A DNA stretch of 64,000 nucleotides from CAKZLS01 sp963771545 (GTDB lineage Bacteria; Pseudomonadota; Alphaproteobacteria; Rhodospirillales; Defluviicoccaceae): the NCBI GenBank assembly GCA_963771545.1, contig CAVYTX010000004.1, positions 248,001-312,000 of the forward strand, given 5' to 3'. Under the pieces are notes generated by a model. The model worked only from the letters and a program-made list of their open reading frames with translations. It searched no databases and had not been told where the DNA came from. Made by a program: the position numbers and the translations under genes. Position 1 is the first letter of the stretch, and each line of letters starts with the position of its first letter. Below, one piece after another: positions 34,623-43,135 of the stretch.

Positions 34623-35407
34623 GGCGCGCCTCGTCGCTCCGTTGCGCGCGGACCTCGTCCCTGGGCTGACGCCCAAGGCCTCGGCCATTTCCAGCACTCG
34701 CCCGACGATGAAAAGAACCGGCCCCTCGAAGCGGGCGGCGGCGGCGACCGCGGAAATCTCGCCAAGCGTCGAAATGATATGGCGCTGACTCGGCCGGGTG
34801 CCGTCGCAGATGGCGGCGGCCGGCGTTTTTTCCGGCAATCCGTGAGAGATGAGGCGGACGGCGATCTGCGGGATGTTCGCCATGCCCATGTAGATGACCA
34901 GCGTGGTATCGGGATCGGCGAGTCCCCGCCAATCGAGATCGAGCTCCAGATCGTTGCGGCAATGCCGGTCACGAAACGGACACTGGAGGCAAGACCGCGA
35001 TGGGTGAGCGGCACACCGACCGCCGCGGCGCACCCGGACGCCGACGTCACCCCGGGCACGACCTCAAAGCGGACGCCATGGGAATGGAGGTGGGCCGCCT
35101 CCTCGCTGCCGCGTCCGAACAGATAGGGATCGCCGCCCTTGAGACGAACCACGCTGCGTCCGGCGCGCGCCAGGCTCACGAGCAAGGCGTTGATTTCATC
35201 CTGTGGAATCGGGTGGCACTTGGGTTGTTTGCCGACGCTGATCCGCGCCGTTCCGTGAGGAACCAAGGCCATGATCTCATCGGAGACCAGCCGGTCGTAC
35301 ACCACGACATCGGCCTCGTCCAGCAGACGTCTGGCCTTGAGTGTTAGGAGTTCCGGATCGCCTGGCCCCGCCCCAACCAAGCTAACCAGCGGTGTCTTGT
35401 CGGGCAT
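34615..35407 (-). pseudogene. nirE: Uroporphyrinogen-III C-methyltransferase NirE, two frame breaks as assembled
   Basis: NirE methylates uroporphyrinogen III twice to precorrin-2, the entry to siroheme and heme d1. The N-terminal part has VSLVGAGPGDPELLTLKARR, VVVYDRLVS and GGDPYLFGRGSEEAAHLHSH. A break near 34965 shifts to DLDWRGLADPDTTLVIYMGM and RPSQRHIISTLGEISAVAAA. A second break near 34661 restores an end DEVRAQRSDEARLA with TAA at 34617-34615. Both fit single-base losses at GC-rich runs. It is otherwise of normal length and follows nirS after a strong hairpin. Confidence 0.85.
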
Positions 35408-35430
35408 CTTTCGCACCCTGGAAAGAGATT

Positions 35431-35460
35431 GGAGGGACCGGACGGGTGCCCGGTCCCTCC
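35431..35460 (-). other. Strong intra-operon stem-loop between nirS and nirE
   Basis: GGAGGGACCGG at 35431-35441 pairs perfectly with CCGGTCCCTCC at 35450-35460 (11 bp, eight-base loop). It lies 18 bases after the nirS stop and about 23 before the nirE start. On the minus strand no real U tract follows, so it may be a 3' mRNA stabiliser or partial terminator that lets nirS be expressed above the biosynthetic genes, rather than a full terminator. Confidence 0.6.
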
Positions 35461-35477
35461 TGGACGTTGCTCGATCG

Positions 35478-37219
35478 TCAGTACACGTCGTTCCGCGTGT
35501 TGTAGACGTTGAACTTGCCGGTTGGCGTCACGATCCGCTTGTCGCGGATGACGGCTTTCTTCTCCAGGGTCTTGTCGTCGACGATGACGATGGCCAATTC
35601 CTGGTCCTTGGCGTTCCACACCGAGAACCAGATTTCGTCGCCGGCCTTGTTGAACTCACCCTGGACGACCCGCCGCGTTCCTTCGGTGATGCCGGACCAT
35701 TCGCCGATGGGAAGCACCTTGTAGGGCTCCGTCCAGATTGGCGATATCGAACACCGCCACCGACGAAGCAATTTCGGCTTCCGGGTTCAAAGGGGTGTCC
35801 ACATAGAGGTGCTTGGACTCCGGATGGGTCTTGATGAACAGCGAACCGCCGCCCTGCCCTTCCAGCGTCTGGCACCACTTTCCAGGCGTTGTCCGGATGC
35901 CCTCCGGATCGGTGCCGATGATGGCGATCGGTGTCGTCGCCAAGGTGGCTGGTCGCCCATACCGGACCGAACTTGGGATGCACGAAGTTGGCGCCGCGTC
36001 CCGGGTGGGGTGTGGTGCCGACCTCGATAAGCGCGACCAGCTTGTCCTCCTTGGTGTCGACCACGGCCACGGTGTTGCGGGCATTGGCGGCGACCAGGAA
36101 ATACCGGCCGGTAGAGTCGAAACCGCCATCGTGCAGGAACCGTTCCGCGCCGATGCTCGTGACCTTGAGGTTTTTGAGGTCCGTGTAGTCCACCATCAGG
36201 ATCTTGCCGGTTTCCTTCACGTTAACCAAAAACTCCGGCTTGTAGTGCGACGCGACGATCGACGCCACCCGGGGTTCCGGATGGTATTCCTGAGTGTCGA
36301 CGGTCATGCCACGCGTGGAAACGACCTTGAGCGGCTCGAGGGTGAGACCGTCCATGATCACGTACTGGGGCGGCCAATAGGCGCCGGCGATGGCGTACTT
36401 GTCCTCGTATCCCTCGGCCTTGGACGTTTCGACCGACCGGGCTTCCATGCCGATTTTGATCTCCGCCACCGGCGTGGGTTTCTCCATCCAAAGATCGATC
36501 ATAACGACCTTGGCGTCGCGGCCGATGACGAACAGATAGCGCCCCGATGCCGACATCCTGGAAATGTGCACGGCATAGCCGGTTTCGAGGATCTCGGAAA
36601 TTTCCTTGGAGTCGCCTTCGATGAGAGCAACCTCGCCGATATCCCGAAGCGTCACCGAGAACAATTTGTCGAGATCCAGATCGTTCATCTGCTTGGTGGG
36701 CCGCTTGTCGACCGGAACAAGGAGCTTCCATGTCGCCTTGATCTCGTTCATGCCGAATTCCGGCGGCTGCGGCGGATCGTTCATGATGTACTTGGCCATC
36801 AGATCGACGTCTTCCGGCGAGAGGTCGCCCGACGTGCCCCAATTCGGCATCCCGCCCGGTGAGCCGTAGGTGATAAAATCCCGAAGCGCCTCGAACCCGC
36901 GCTCGCGGGTGATGTCGGTCGTCAGCGGTTTACCCGTCGCGCCCTTTCGCAGCACGCCGTGGCAACCGGCGCACCGCTCGAAATAGATTTGATTGGCGCG
37001 GGTGAATTCCTCGGCGGTCAGGGTCGGAACGCCAGGCTTTTCGCCTGGGGCCTCCAGCTTCTCTCCCTTGAGAACGTCCAGGCTCGGTTGGTACTCTCCG
37101 CTCGGCGTCGTTTTGTGTTTTTTTACGTCGGCGGGGGCCGACTTTTCCGCCGCGATCGCGGGATATACACCCAAGGCAACCACGATCGAGAATACGATTG
37201 GCAATATTGGTCGGCGCAT
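35478..37219 (-). pseudogene. nirS: Cytochrome cd1 nitrite reductase NirS, two frame breaks near the C-terminus
   Basis: NirS reduces nitrite to NO in the periplasm. A signal peptide (PILPIVFSIVVALGVYPAIA) precedes a cytochrome c domain with CAGCH near residue 84 and a d1 propeller (VALIEGDSKEISEILETGYA, LVAANARNTVAVVDTKEDKL). Frame breaks occur near 35930 (after ATSHLGDD, continuing IAIIGTDPEGIRTTPGKW) and near 35732 (continuing EPYKVLPIGEWSGITEGTRR to VYNTRNDVY). Each is explained by one extra base. The first 430 residues are intact. The start has a GGAGAGG ribosome site and an NNR-type box about 61 bases upstream. Confidence 0.92.
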
Positions 37220-37279
37220 TAAACCTCTCCTCGAATGAGCACTCTTTCCGACGATACGGCAGAGATCCAGCCGGTTGCC

Positions 37280-37293
37280 TTAACTTTGGTCAA
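37280..37293 (-). promoter_or_regulatory. FNR/NNR-type box of the nirS promoter
   Basis: TTAAC-TTTG-GTCAA is a dyad with the FNR/NNR/DNR spacing. Its centre is at 37286.5; a class II promoter on the minus strand would start near 37245, giving a 26-base leader before the nirS ATG. The two Crp/Fnr regulators of this cluster carry the ExxSR recognition residues that read TTGA-type half-sites. Confidence 0.75.
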
Positions 37294-37331
37294 GTACGGC
37301 GGCCTTATTTCCTGTTTATTGGCGGCGCGAC

Positions 37332-37345
37332 TTAACCAGCGTCAA
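37332..37345 (+). promoter_or_regulatory. FNR/NNR-type box of the nirI promoter
   Basis: TTAAC-CAGC-GTCAA is a second dyad of the same kind, centred 52 bases from the first. For a plus-strand class II promoter it predicts a start near 37380. That rules out the earlier in-frame starts of nirI (37235, 37349) and supports the GTG at 37412 or the ATG at 37478. The pair forms a divergent control region for nirS and nirI. Confidence 0.72.
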
Positions 37346-37411
37346 GGAATGTCCAGGCAAACGCCCGATAATTGTAATTCTGTTGAGTTCAACGATATAG
37401 GGCGGCACGGC

Positions 37412-39613
37412 GTGCGCTTCTGTCGGGGTCCCAGGTCATTGGCGCTCGGAGCCGCTTCCCGGCGGCTTTCGTTGCGGATGTTCGTCCTGGTGGCGGCGAC
37501 GCTGATCGGGATCGGTGTTTGGGTTCCGGCCGCGGCCGGCGACGCCGCACCGGCGATCTCGCCCGAGGCCTTGGCCACGGTCTTTCCCGGCGCCGACGGC
37601 GCCGGACCCTTCGAGGGTTCTCCTCCGGCGGCTCCGGTCTACACGGATGACCACCTCGTCGGTTATGTATTTTCCACCTACGGGACGGTCGCCACGGTCG
37701 GCTACTCCGGGAAACCCATAGACATTCTTGCCGGAGTGGATCTCGATGGCGTTCTCACCGGCGCGCTGCTGATACGCCACAACGAGCCGATCCTGGTCAT
37801 CGGGGTCTCCCACGAGGACTTGGCAAGGTACGTCGGCTCCTTCGCCGGCATCGACCTCGGCGCGCGAACGCAAAAAGGCGAGACCCCCGCGCGGGGTTCG
37901 TCGCTGCCCGACGCCATTTCCGGCGCCACGGTTAGCAGTGCGGTCATCCTCGACGGCATCATTCGCGCGGGACGAACGATCGCCCGCTCGCGCGGCTTGA
38001 TCGCGGGCGGGGACGGCGGGGCGCGCCTGGACCGCGAAACCTATGCTCCGGCGACGTGGGCGGACCTGATGGACGGCGGCTCGATCGTTCACCGGGTGAT
38101 CACACAGGGAGAGGTCGCCGAGGCGCTGAAGGGCGGAAACGCCGATGGCGCCGGGAACACGCCCGACGCTCTATTCGTCGATCTGTATGTCGGCCTGCTG
38201 TCACCCCCCCGCATCGGTCAGAACCTGCTTGGCAAGGCGGCGTTCAATCGGCTGGGGGCAGGGGCGGGCCTTGACGATAACATGATCTTCATCGCCGCCA
38301 ACGGCCTGTATTCGTTCAAGGGAACGGCTTACAGGCGTTCCGGCGCTTTTGACCGCATCCAGATCGTTCAGGGCGAAAACACCATCCATCTAGAGGCGGC
38401 GGGTTACGAGAACGTCGAGGAGCTGCAACTGGACGGCGCGCCCGAATTTCGCGAGATCGGCGTTTTCGTGGTTCCCGCGTCCACTGGCTTCGACCCCTTG
38501 AAGCCGTGGCGGCTGGATCTGCTGGTACACCGCGGCGCCGGTGGAGACGAGGCGGCGGGGGCGATCTTTTCGATCGATTATACGTTGCCGGAGCGATACC
38601 GAGTGCAAACGGGCGTTCCGGGTGAAGCCGCCGACGCCGGCCCGGGGTCCGAGTCCGGAGAACAGGTGAGCGGACCGCCGCTCTGGCAGGAGATCTGGTT
38701 CGATCGCTGGTTCGATGTTGTGCTCATCATCGTTGTCCTTTTGGTTCTCTCGGCCATTCTTGTGTTTCAGGACACATTGGCCCGCGATCCCCGCCTTCAC
38801 CGGCGGCTGCGGCTCGCGTTCTTGGCGGTTACGTTGTTCGGGATTGGCTGGTACGCGGGCGGGCAGCTATCCGTGGTCAACGTCCTGACCTTTAGCCATG
38901 CCCTGATGAGCGATTTCCAGTGGGAGTTCTTCCTGTTGGATCCGATCATCTTTCTGCTATGGAGCTATGTGGCCGTCGCCATGCTGTTTTGGGGGCGCGG
39001 CGTGTTCTGCGGCTGGCTGTGTCCGTTCGGAGCCCTTCAGGAGCTGCTCAACGGGGGCGCGCGCAAGTTGAGGGTGCCGCAAGCGAGAGTTCCGTTCGCT
39101 CTTCACGAGCGTCTGTGGCCGATCAAATATGTCATCTTCCTGGGGTTGTTCGCCGTCTCGCTGAGCTCGACAAACCTGGCGTTTTTCGGAGCGGAAGTGG
39201 AGCCGTTCAAAACGGCCATATCTCTCAAGTTCGTTCGCGCATGGCCGTTCGTCGTCTATGCGTTGGCGCTGTTGGCGGCCGGTCTGTTTATCAACCGGTT
39301 CTTCTGCCGCTACCTGTGTCCGCTCGGCGCCGCGCTGGCCATCCCCGCCCGTCTCAGGATGTTCGAATGGCTGAAACGGCGCCCTCAGTGCGGGCGGGAG
39401 TGCGCAATTTGCGAGCATCAATGCCCGGTCCAGGCGATCCACCCCATTGGAGCGATCAATCCCAACGAATGCATTCATTGCCTCCAGTGCCAGGTGCTGT
39501 ATTTCGACAACACCGTATGTCCACCCTTGGTGGCCGAACGCAAACGCCGGGAACGCCGCGAGGCGCTCGCCGCCGGACATCGGGTGTCCATGGAGAAACA
39601 CCAGAATGATTAA
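37412..39613 (+). CDS. nirI: NosR/NirI-family membrane flavo-iron-sulfur protein NirI
   Basis: About 733 residues. After a signal segment comes a periplasmic FMN-binding domain ending LPDAISGATVSSAVILDGI (Thr/Ser attachment site). Then come about five membrane helices with CGWLCPFGALQ and CRYLCPLGAAL, and C-terminal [4Fe-4S] motifs (CGRECAICEHQCPVQAI, NECIHCLQCQVLYFDN). NirI is a NosR homologue needed for nirS expression or activity. Its place divergent from nirS and upstream of an ApbE-like gene matches the nirIX arrangement known from Paracoccus. The start is uncertain (GTG 37412 or ATG 37478). Confidence 0.85.
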   Translation: MRFCRGPRSLALGAASRRLSLRMFVLVAATLIGIGVWVPAAAGDAAPAISPEALATVFPGADGAGPFEGSPPAAPVYTDDHLVGYVFSTYGTVATVGYSGKPIDILAGVDLDGVLTGALLIRHNEPILVIGVSHEDLARYVGSFAGIDLGARTQKGETPARGSSLPDAISGATVSSAVILDGIIRAGRTIARSRGLIAGGDGGARLDRETYAPATWADLMDGGSIVHRVITQGEVAEALKGGNADGAGNTPDALFVDLYVGLLSPPRIGQNLLGKAAFNRLGAGAGLDDNMIFIAANGLYSFKGTAYRRSGAFDRIQIVQGENTIHLEAAGYENVEELQLDGAPEFREIGVFVVPASTGFDPLKPWRLDLLVHRGAGGDEAAGAIFSIDYTLPERYRVQTGVPGEAADAGPGSESGEQVSGPPLWQEIWFDRWFDVVLIIVVLLVLSAILVFQDTLARDPRLHRRLRLAFLAVTLFGIGWYAGGQLSVVNVLTFSHALMSDFQWEFFLLDPIIFLLWSYVAVAMLFWGRGVFCGWLCPFGALQELLNGGARKLRVPQARVPFALHERLWPIKYVIFLGLFAVSLSSTNLAFFGAEVEPFKTAISLKFVRAWPFVVYALALLAAGLFINRFFCRYLCPLGAALAIPARLRMFEWLKRRPQCGRECAICEHQCPVQAIHPIGAINPNECIHCLQCQVLYFDNTVCPPLVAERKRRERREALAAGHRVSMEKHQND

Positions 39614-40601
39614 CCCCAGCGTTGTAAGCCGCCGCGGCGCTTTGACCATCATCGCCGGGGCCGCGGCAATGTCGGTTCCCGGCTCCGGACACGCCCGCGA
39701 TGTCCGTCTGTTCGAATGGCGCGGAACCGCGCTGGGATCGGATGCCCGCATCGCCCTTTATCATTCCGACCGGGATCGCGCGGACGCCGCGATCGCCGCC
39801 TCGCTGGCGGAGATCGAGCGCTTGGAGAACCAGTTCAGCCTGTACCGCCCCAACTCGGCGCTCGGTCAACTCAACCGTTTCGGCGTTCTCGAGCGGCCCT
39901 CGCTCGATATGGTGTGGCTGTTGGCGGAAAGCCGGCGCTTTTCCATCCTGAGCGGCGGCGCGTTCGACGTGACCGTGCAACCCCTTTGGCAACTCTACGC
40001 CGAGCATTTTGCCGCCCATCCCGGCGATACCGACGGACCGGCCGAGGCCCGGATCGCGCAAGCCCGCGCCCTGGTAAACCAACGCAATATTCTCATCTCG
40101 CCGGAACGCATCGTCCTGAAACCCGGCATGGCCGCGACCTTGAACGGCATTGCTCAGGGATACATCACCGACCGCATCGCCGATCTGCTGCGCGCGCGGG
40201 GCTGGTCCAACATCCTGATCGACCTCGGGGAAACGCGCGCCCTGGACGATCATCCGGACGGGCGGCCGTGGTCGATCGCCATCCGCGATCCGAAACGCCC
40301 GGGCCAATTCCTCACACGGCTTTCCCTCCACGACAAAGCCGTGGCGACGTCGGCGGGAGCGGCGACGGCGTTCGACGGGAGCGGGCGCTACCACCACCTG
40401 TTCGCGCCGAAGACGGGCCGGAGCGCATGCGCCTACAAGGCCGTTACCGTGGTCGCGGACCGGGCGGTCACCGCCGATGCCCTCTCGACCGCGGTGTTCA
40501 CGATCCCTCAGCCGGAATTGGCAGCAGGGTTGGTTCGCCGGTCGAGGGCAAAGGCCTGGTTGTTTCGGAACGACGGCGGGGTCGCGGTCCTTGAGAGTTG
40601 A
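39606..40601 (+). CDS. nirX: ApbE-family FAD:protein FMN transferase, NirX-like
   Basis: A 331-residue ApbE-type protein with a twin-arginine-like signal (VSRRGALTIIAGAAAMSVPG). Family features are GGAFDVTVQPLW, LNGIAQGYITDRIADLL, NILIDLGETRALDDH and the C-terminal ADALSTAVF. It attaches FMN covalently to Thr of periplasmic domains, so its substrate is probably the FMN domain of NirI, whose gene it overlaps by eight bases. It is convergent with the hemerythrin gene at 40609. Confidence 0.87.
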   Translation: MINPSVVSRRGALTIIAGAAAMSVPGSGHARDVRLFEWRGTALGSDARIALYHSDRDRADAAIAASLAEIERLENQFSLYRPNSALGQLNRFGVLERPSLDMVWLLAESRRFSILSGGAFDVTVQPLWQLYAEHFAAHPGDTDGPAEARIAQARALVNQRNILISPERIVLKPGMAATLNGIAQGYITDRIADLLRARGWSNILIDLGETRALDDHPDGRPWSIAIRDPKRPGQFLTRLSLHDKAVATSAGAATAFDGSGRYHHLFAPKTGRSACAYKAVTVVADRAVTADALSTAVFTIPQPELAAGLVRRSRAKAWLFRNDGGVAVLES

Positions 40602-40608
40602 ACTCGGC

Positions 40609-41025
40609 TCAAACGCCCAGCATGCGGTGGAGCCGGGAATCCCTGGTCTTGAAATGGTCCACGAACCAGTGCTGCAAACGCTCCGCGAACTCCTGCTTTC
40701 GCTCGACGTACGTATCGTCTTCGTGAGCGTCCATGATATCCCGGATATCGTTCAGCAGCCGCTCGTGGTCCTCCTTGTGGTCGCCATACTGGTCGTATTT
40801 CCTGGTGCGCATCACCTGCTCCTCCAGGGCGAAATGGGCGCTGATGCCCGCGTGCACCTCGCCGAGAGCGTCGGCGACCGCGTCCTTGTCGCCACTGGAT
40901 TCCAGGGCTTCCAGAATTCCATTGAGAAGCTCGACAAGCTCCTCGTGCTCGTGATCCACGGAGGCGACTCCGGTCTTGAAGTCATCTCGCCATTCGATCC
41001 GGGGCAAGGATTTCTCTTTATTCAT
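40609..41025 (-). CDS. Bacteriohemerythrin, last gene of the NO-reductase operon
   Basis: A 138-residue hemerythrin. The di-iron ligands appear in order: VASVDHEHEELVELLN (His), ISAHFALEEQVM (His and Glu), HKEDHERLL (His, His) and WFVDHFKTRD (His, Asp). Hemerythrins bind O2 or NO reversibly. It follows the small protein at 41036 with a 10-bp gap. In this operon it may buffer NO or deliver O2/NO to the membrane enzyme; that is inference. The ATG at 41025 is the first in the family frame. Confidence 0.88.
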   Translation of the reverse strand: MNKEKSLPRIEWRDDFKTGVASVDHEHEELVELLNGILEALESSGDKDAVADALGEVHAGISAHFALEEQVMRTRKYDQYGDHKEDHERLLNDIRDIMDAHEDDTYVERKQEFAERLQHWFVDHFKTRDSRLHRMLGV

Positions 41026-41035
41026 GTCCCGGTCC

Positions 41036-41539
41036 TCATTCGAAGGTAAACCTGCGGTTCTGGGAGTTGAAATCGATGGCGAGGCTTTGGCCGGGCGCGA
41101 GACCGACCTCTTTCTCCGCCACGTGGTCGAACCCCTCCTTTCGATCCGTGTCCCGCAACCGCGCAACCACCATGTGCCGTCCCGCGGGCAGCACGATACG
41201 CCGATAGGTCCGCGAGGCGCCGTCGCCGGAAAGACCGGTTGGCGGCAACTCGTCCAAGTACAAAATCTTGCCATCCACCTCCAACTCCACCGTCACGGGC
41301 AAGCGCTCGCGCGGACACACGGTGGGTTTTCGCATGTTGGGAGCCAATTTGGCCAGTTCCTCGCGGCTCAGGCGCCGGCACTCGCCGACGCGCGTCGCCG
41401 CGTGCGCAAAGGAGAATTTGATCAATGCTTCATCGGGCGGAACACGCGTGTAGGCCGGTCCATTGGCGAAGTACCCGATCAGAACGGCGATGAGTACGAA
41501 GACGGCGGCCTGTCCCGCATATTTCAACGCTTTCTTCAT
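41036..41539 (-). CDS. Membrane-anchored protein of unknown function in the NO-reductase operon
   Basis: A 167-residue protein with one N-terminal helix (AAVFVLIAVLIGYFA) and a periplasmic beta-rich domain (LPVTVELEVDGKILYLDELP, YRRIVLPAGRHMVVARLRDT). Two cysteines (GECRRL and TVCPRERL) could form a disulfide. The start overlaps the stop of the cytochrome b fusion gene as ATGA, so the two are translationally coupled and may be partners. I do not recognise a named family. The N-terminal FANGPAYTRVPPDEALIKFS looks conserved in character. Confidence 0.75.
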   Translation of the reverse strand: MKKALKYAGQAAVFVLIAVLIGYFANGPAYTRVPPDEALIKFSFAHAATRVGECRRLSREELAKLAPNMRKPTVCPRERLPVTVELEVDGKILYLDELPPTGLSGDGASRTYRRIVLPAGRHMVVARLRDTDRKEGFDHVAEKEVGLAPGQSLAIDFNSQNRRFTFE

Positions 41540-43104
41540 TCCGCCGCCTCGACCTTCGCGGCCTCGGTTTCGGGCGGCGGCGCGGCGTCATCGTCGGCGG
41601 CCAGCCGCGCTTGGAATTTGCGGACTTCCCGCTCCAGGGCGCGCCAATCGGTGGGCGCGGTCCAGACTCTGAGGATACGCTCGCGAGGCACCCGCTCGCG
41701 CAGCCGAGGATCGCGCTCGCCGTTCAATCTTTGCTCGGTCCAGCGCGGTCCCAGCCGGTAGTTGCATTCGCCGTCCCGGCAACCGGTGACGACCACGCCG
41801 TCGGCGAGATTCCGGCTGAGGACGAAGTCGATGAATGACGGAGGAAGCATTCCGGTGCATGGCAGCGAAACCGCGCCGATGTTGTCGCTGGCCATCTTGC
41901 TGACCCTATTGGAGTGATCACATCCAAATATCAGCACCCGCCGATCGCCAGTCAATGCCTCCGCCGTCTTGCGGGTGCGCGAACGCACCTCGGCGAGGGG
42001 GAGCCACCCCAGATCGATGCCCGGAATCAGGGCGCTCGCCCGCCGAAACGGTGTCGACGTGGGGCATGAACCCGTGCAAATTCCGCACGAAACGCAGAGC
42101 GACGGGTCGACAACCGCCTCCTGCTCGAACGGTTTGTCGTCGGTGCGGACGCCCATTCTGATGGCGCTGAACGGGCAATCCTGGGCGCACCGGGTGCAGC
42201 CGTTGCAGTTGTCCAGATTGACCACCGCGATGGCCTTTTCGCGCCGGGGCGGGAGCCACGGCATCACGAACATGATGAGCGTCCCAACCACGGATAGACC
42301 CCACACCGGTCCGGCGTTCCATAGATCGATCAGCGGATAGATCCACAGGTAGTACCAGTCGAGGTCGACCGGCGAGGCGACCGTACCGAGATCGGCGATT
42401 CCCTGGCTGGTGGCCGGAAAGACGATGCTGAGCGCGAGCAGCATCGCCAACGTGCCGATGGCGAGACCGCGCGCGGGGTTCATGGTTGGTTTGGCGACCC
42501 GCTGCATGTGAAACCACATGAGGAACAGCAGCACCAGCGGCACGGCGATGTGGATGAACACCATCAACGTGAAAAAGCGGCCGTCGAGACTGCTCGGCGC
42601 GAGGAAATTGCGGGCGATGGGCGATCCGAATATGGGCAGCCAGTCCAGCCACTCCGTCGTGGCTTCGGCCACGTATTGCGCCAACCTGTCCCATACCAGC
42701 CAATATCCCGTTATCCCGGCGATGAACACCAGCGGAATGGTGGGCACGCCGATAACCCAGGAGTACCAACGTGCTCCCCGGAAACGATCGAACGCGAATT
42801 CCCGGACCACGTGCACGCCAAGGGCAAGAACCAGCCCGTCGGACGCGTACCGGTGCAAGCTCCGCATGATCCCCGCAAGCCACCACTGATCTCGGGTCAT
42901 GTACTCGACGGATTCGTAAGCCGCGGGGATTCCGATGTCGAAGAAGATGTAGATATAGATGCCGCTGACCGCGACCACCCAGAAAAAGAAGAAACAGAGG
43001 GCGCCCAGGGAATAGAACGGGTTCCACGCCGTCCCGAAAATGCGGTCGAGCCAACCTTCAATCCACATGAAGACGTAACGAAGGGGGATCTTCAGAGCGT
43101 TCAA
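41536..43104 (-). CDS. Cytochrome b - 2[4Fe-4S] ferredoxin - MvhD-like fusion protein
   Basis: A 522-residue three-part protein. Residues 1-285 form a b6-type cytochrome b with two HX13H pairs (His84/His98, His185/His199), enough for two b hemes. Residues 295-350 carry two ferredoxin motifs (Cys300, 303, 306, 310 and 337, 340, 343, 347). Residues 385-480 resemble the delta subunit of MvhD-type hydrogenases (RRVLIFGCDHS, VSLPCTGMLPP, GCRDGECNYRLG). It should move electrons between quinol and a soluble or membrane partner. No HdrA partner is present, which is odd. It probably feeds the downstream-encoded heme-copper enzyme, but that is inference. Confidence 0.85.
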   Translation of the reverse strand: MNALKIPLRYVFMWIEGWLDRIFGTAWNPFYSLGALCFFFFWVVAVSGIYIYIFFDIGIPAAYESVEYMTRDQWWLAGIMRSLHRYASDGLVLALGVHVVREFAFDRFRGARWYSWVIGVPTIPLVFIAGITGYWLVWDRLAQYVAEATTEWLDWLPIFGSPIARNFLAPSSLDGRFFTLMVFIHIAVPLVLLFLMWFHMQRVAKPTMNPARGLAIGTLAMLLALSIVFPATSQGIADLGTVASPVDLDWYYLWIYPLIDLWNAGPVWGLSVVGTLIMFVMPWLPPRREKAIAVVNLDNCNGCTRCAQDCPFSAIRMGVRTDDKPFEQEAVVDPSLCVSCGICTGSCPTSTPFRRASALIPGIDLGWLPLAEVRSRTRKTAEALTGDRRVLIFGCDHSNRVSKMASDNIGAVSLPCTGMLPPSFIDFVLSRNLADGVVVTGCRDGECNYRLGPRWTEQRLNGERDPRLRERVPRERILRVWTAPTDWRALEREVRKFQARLAADDDAAPPPETEAAKVEAAE

Positions 43105-43135
43105 GTCATTTTCTCAAGTGTCTTGCGGGGCCGGC

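Noticed and set aside
37235..37411. Upstream start of nirI at 37235 or 37349
   Set aside because: Both lie before or within the NNR-type boxes and would be outside the predicted transcript; the 37349 ATG also has its AAGGA only one base away.
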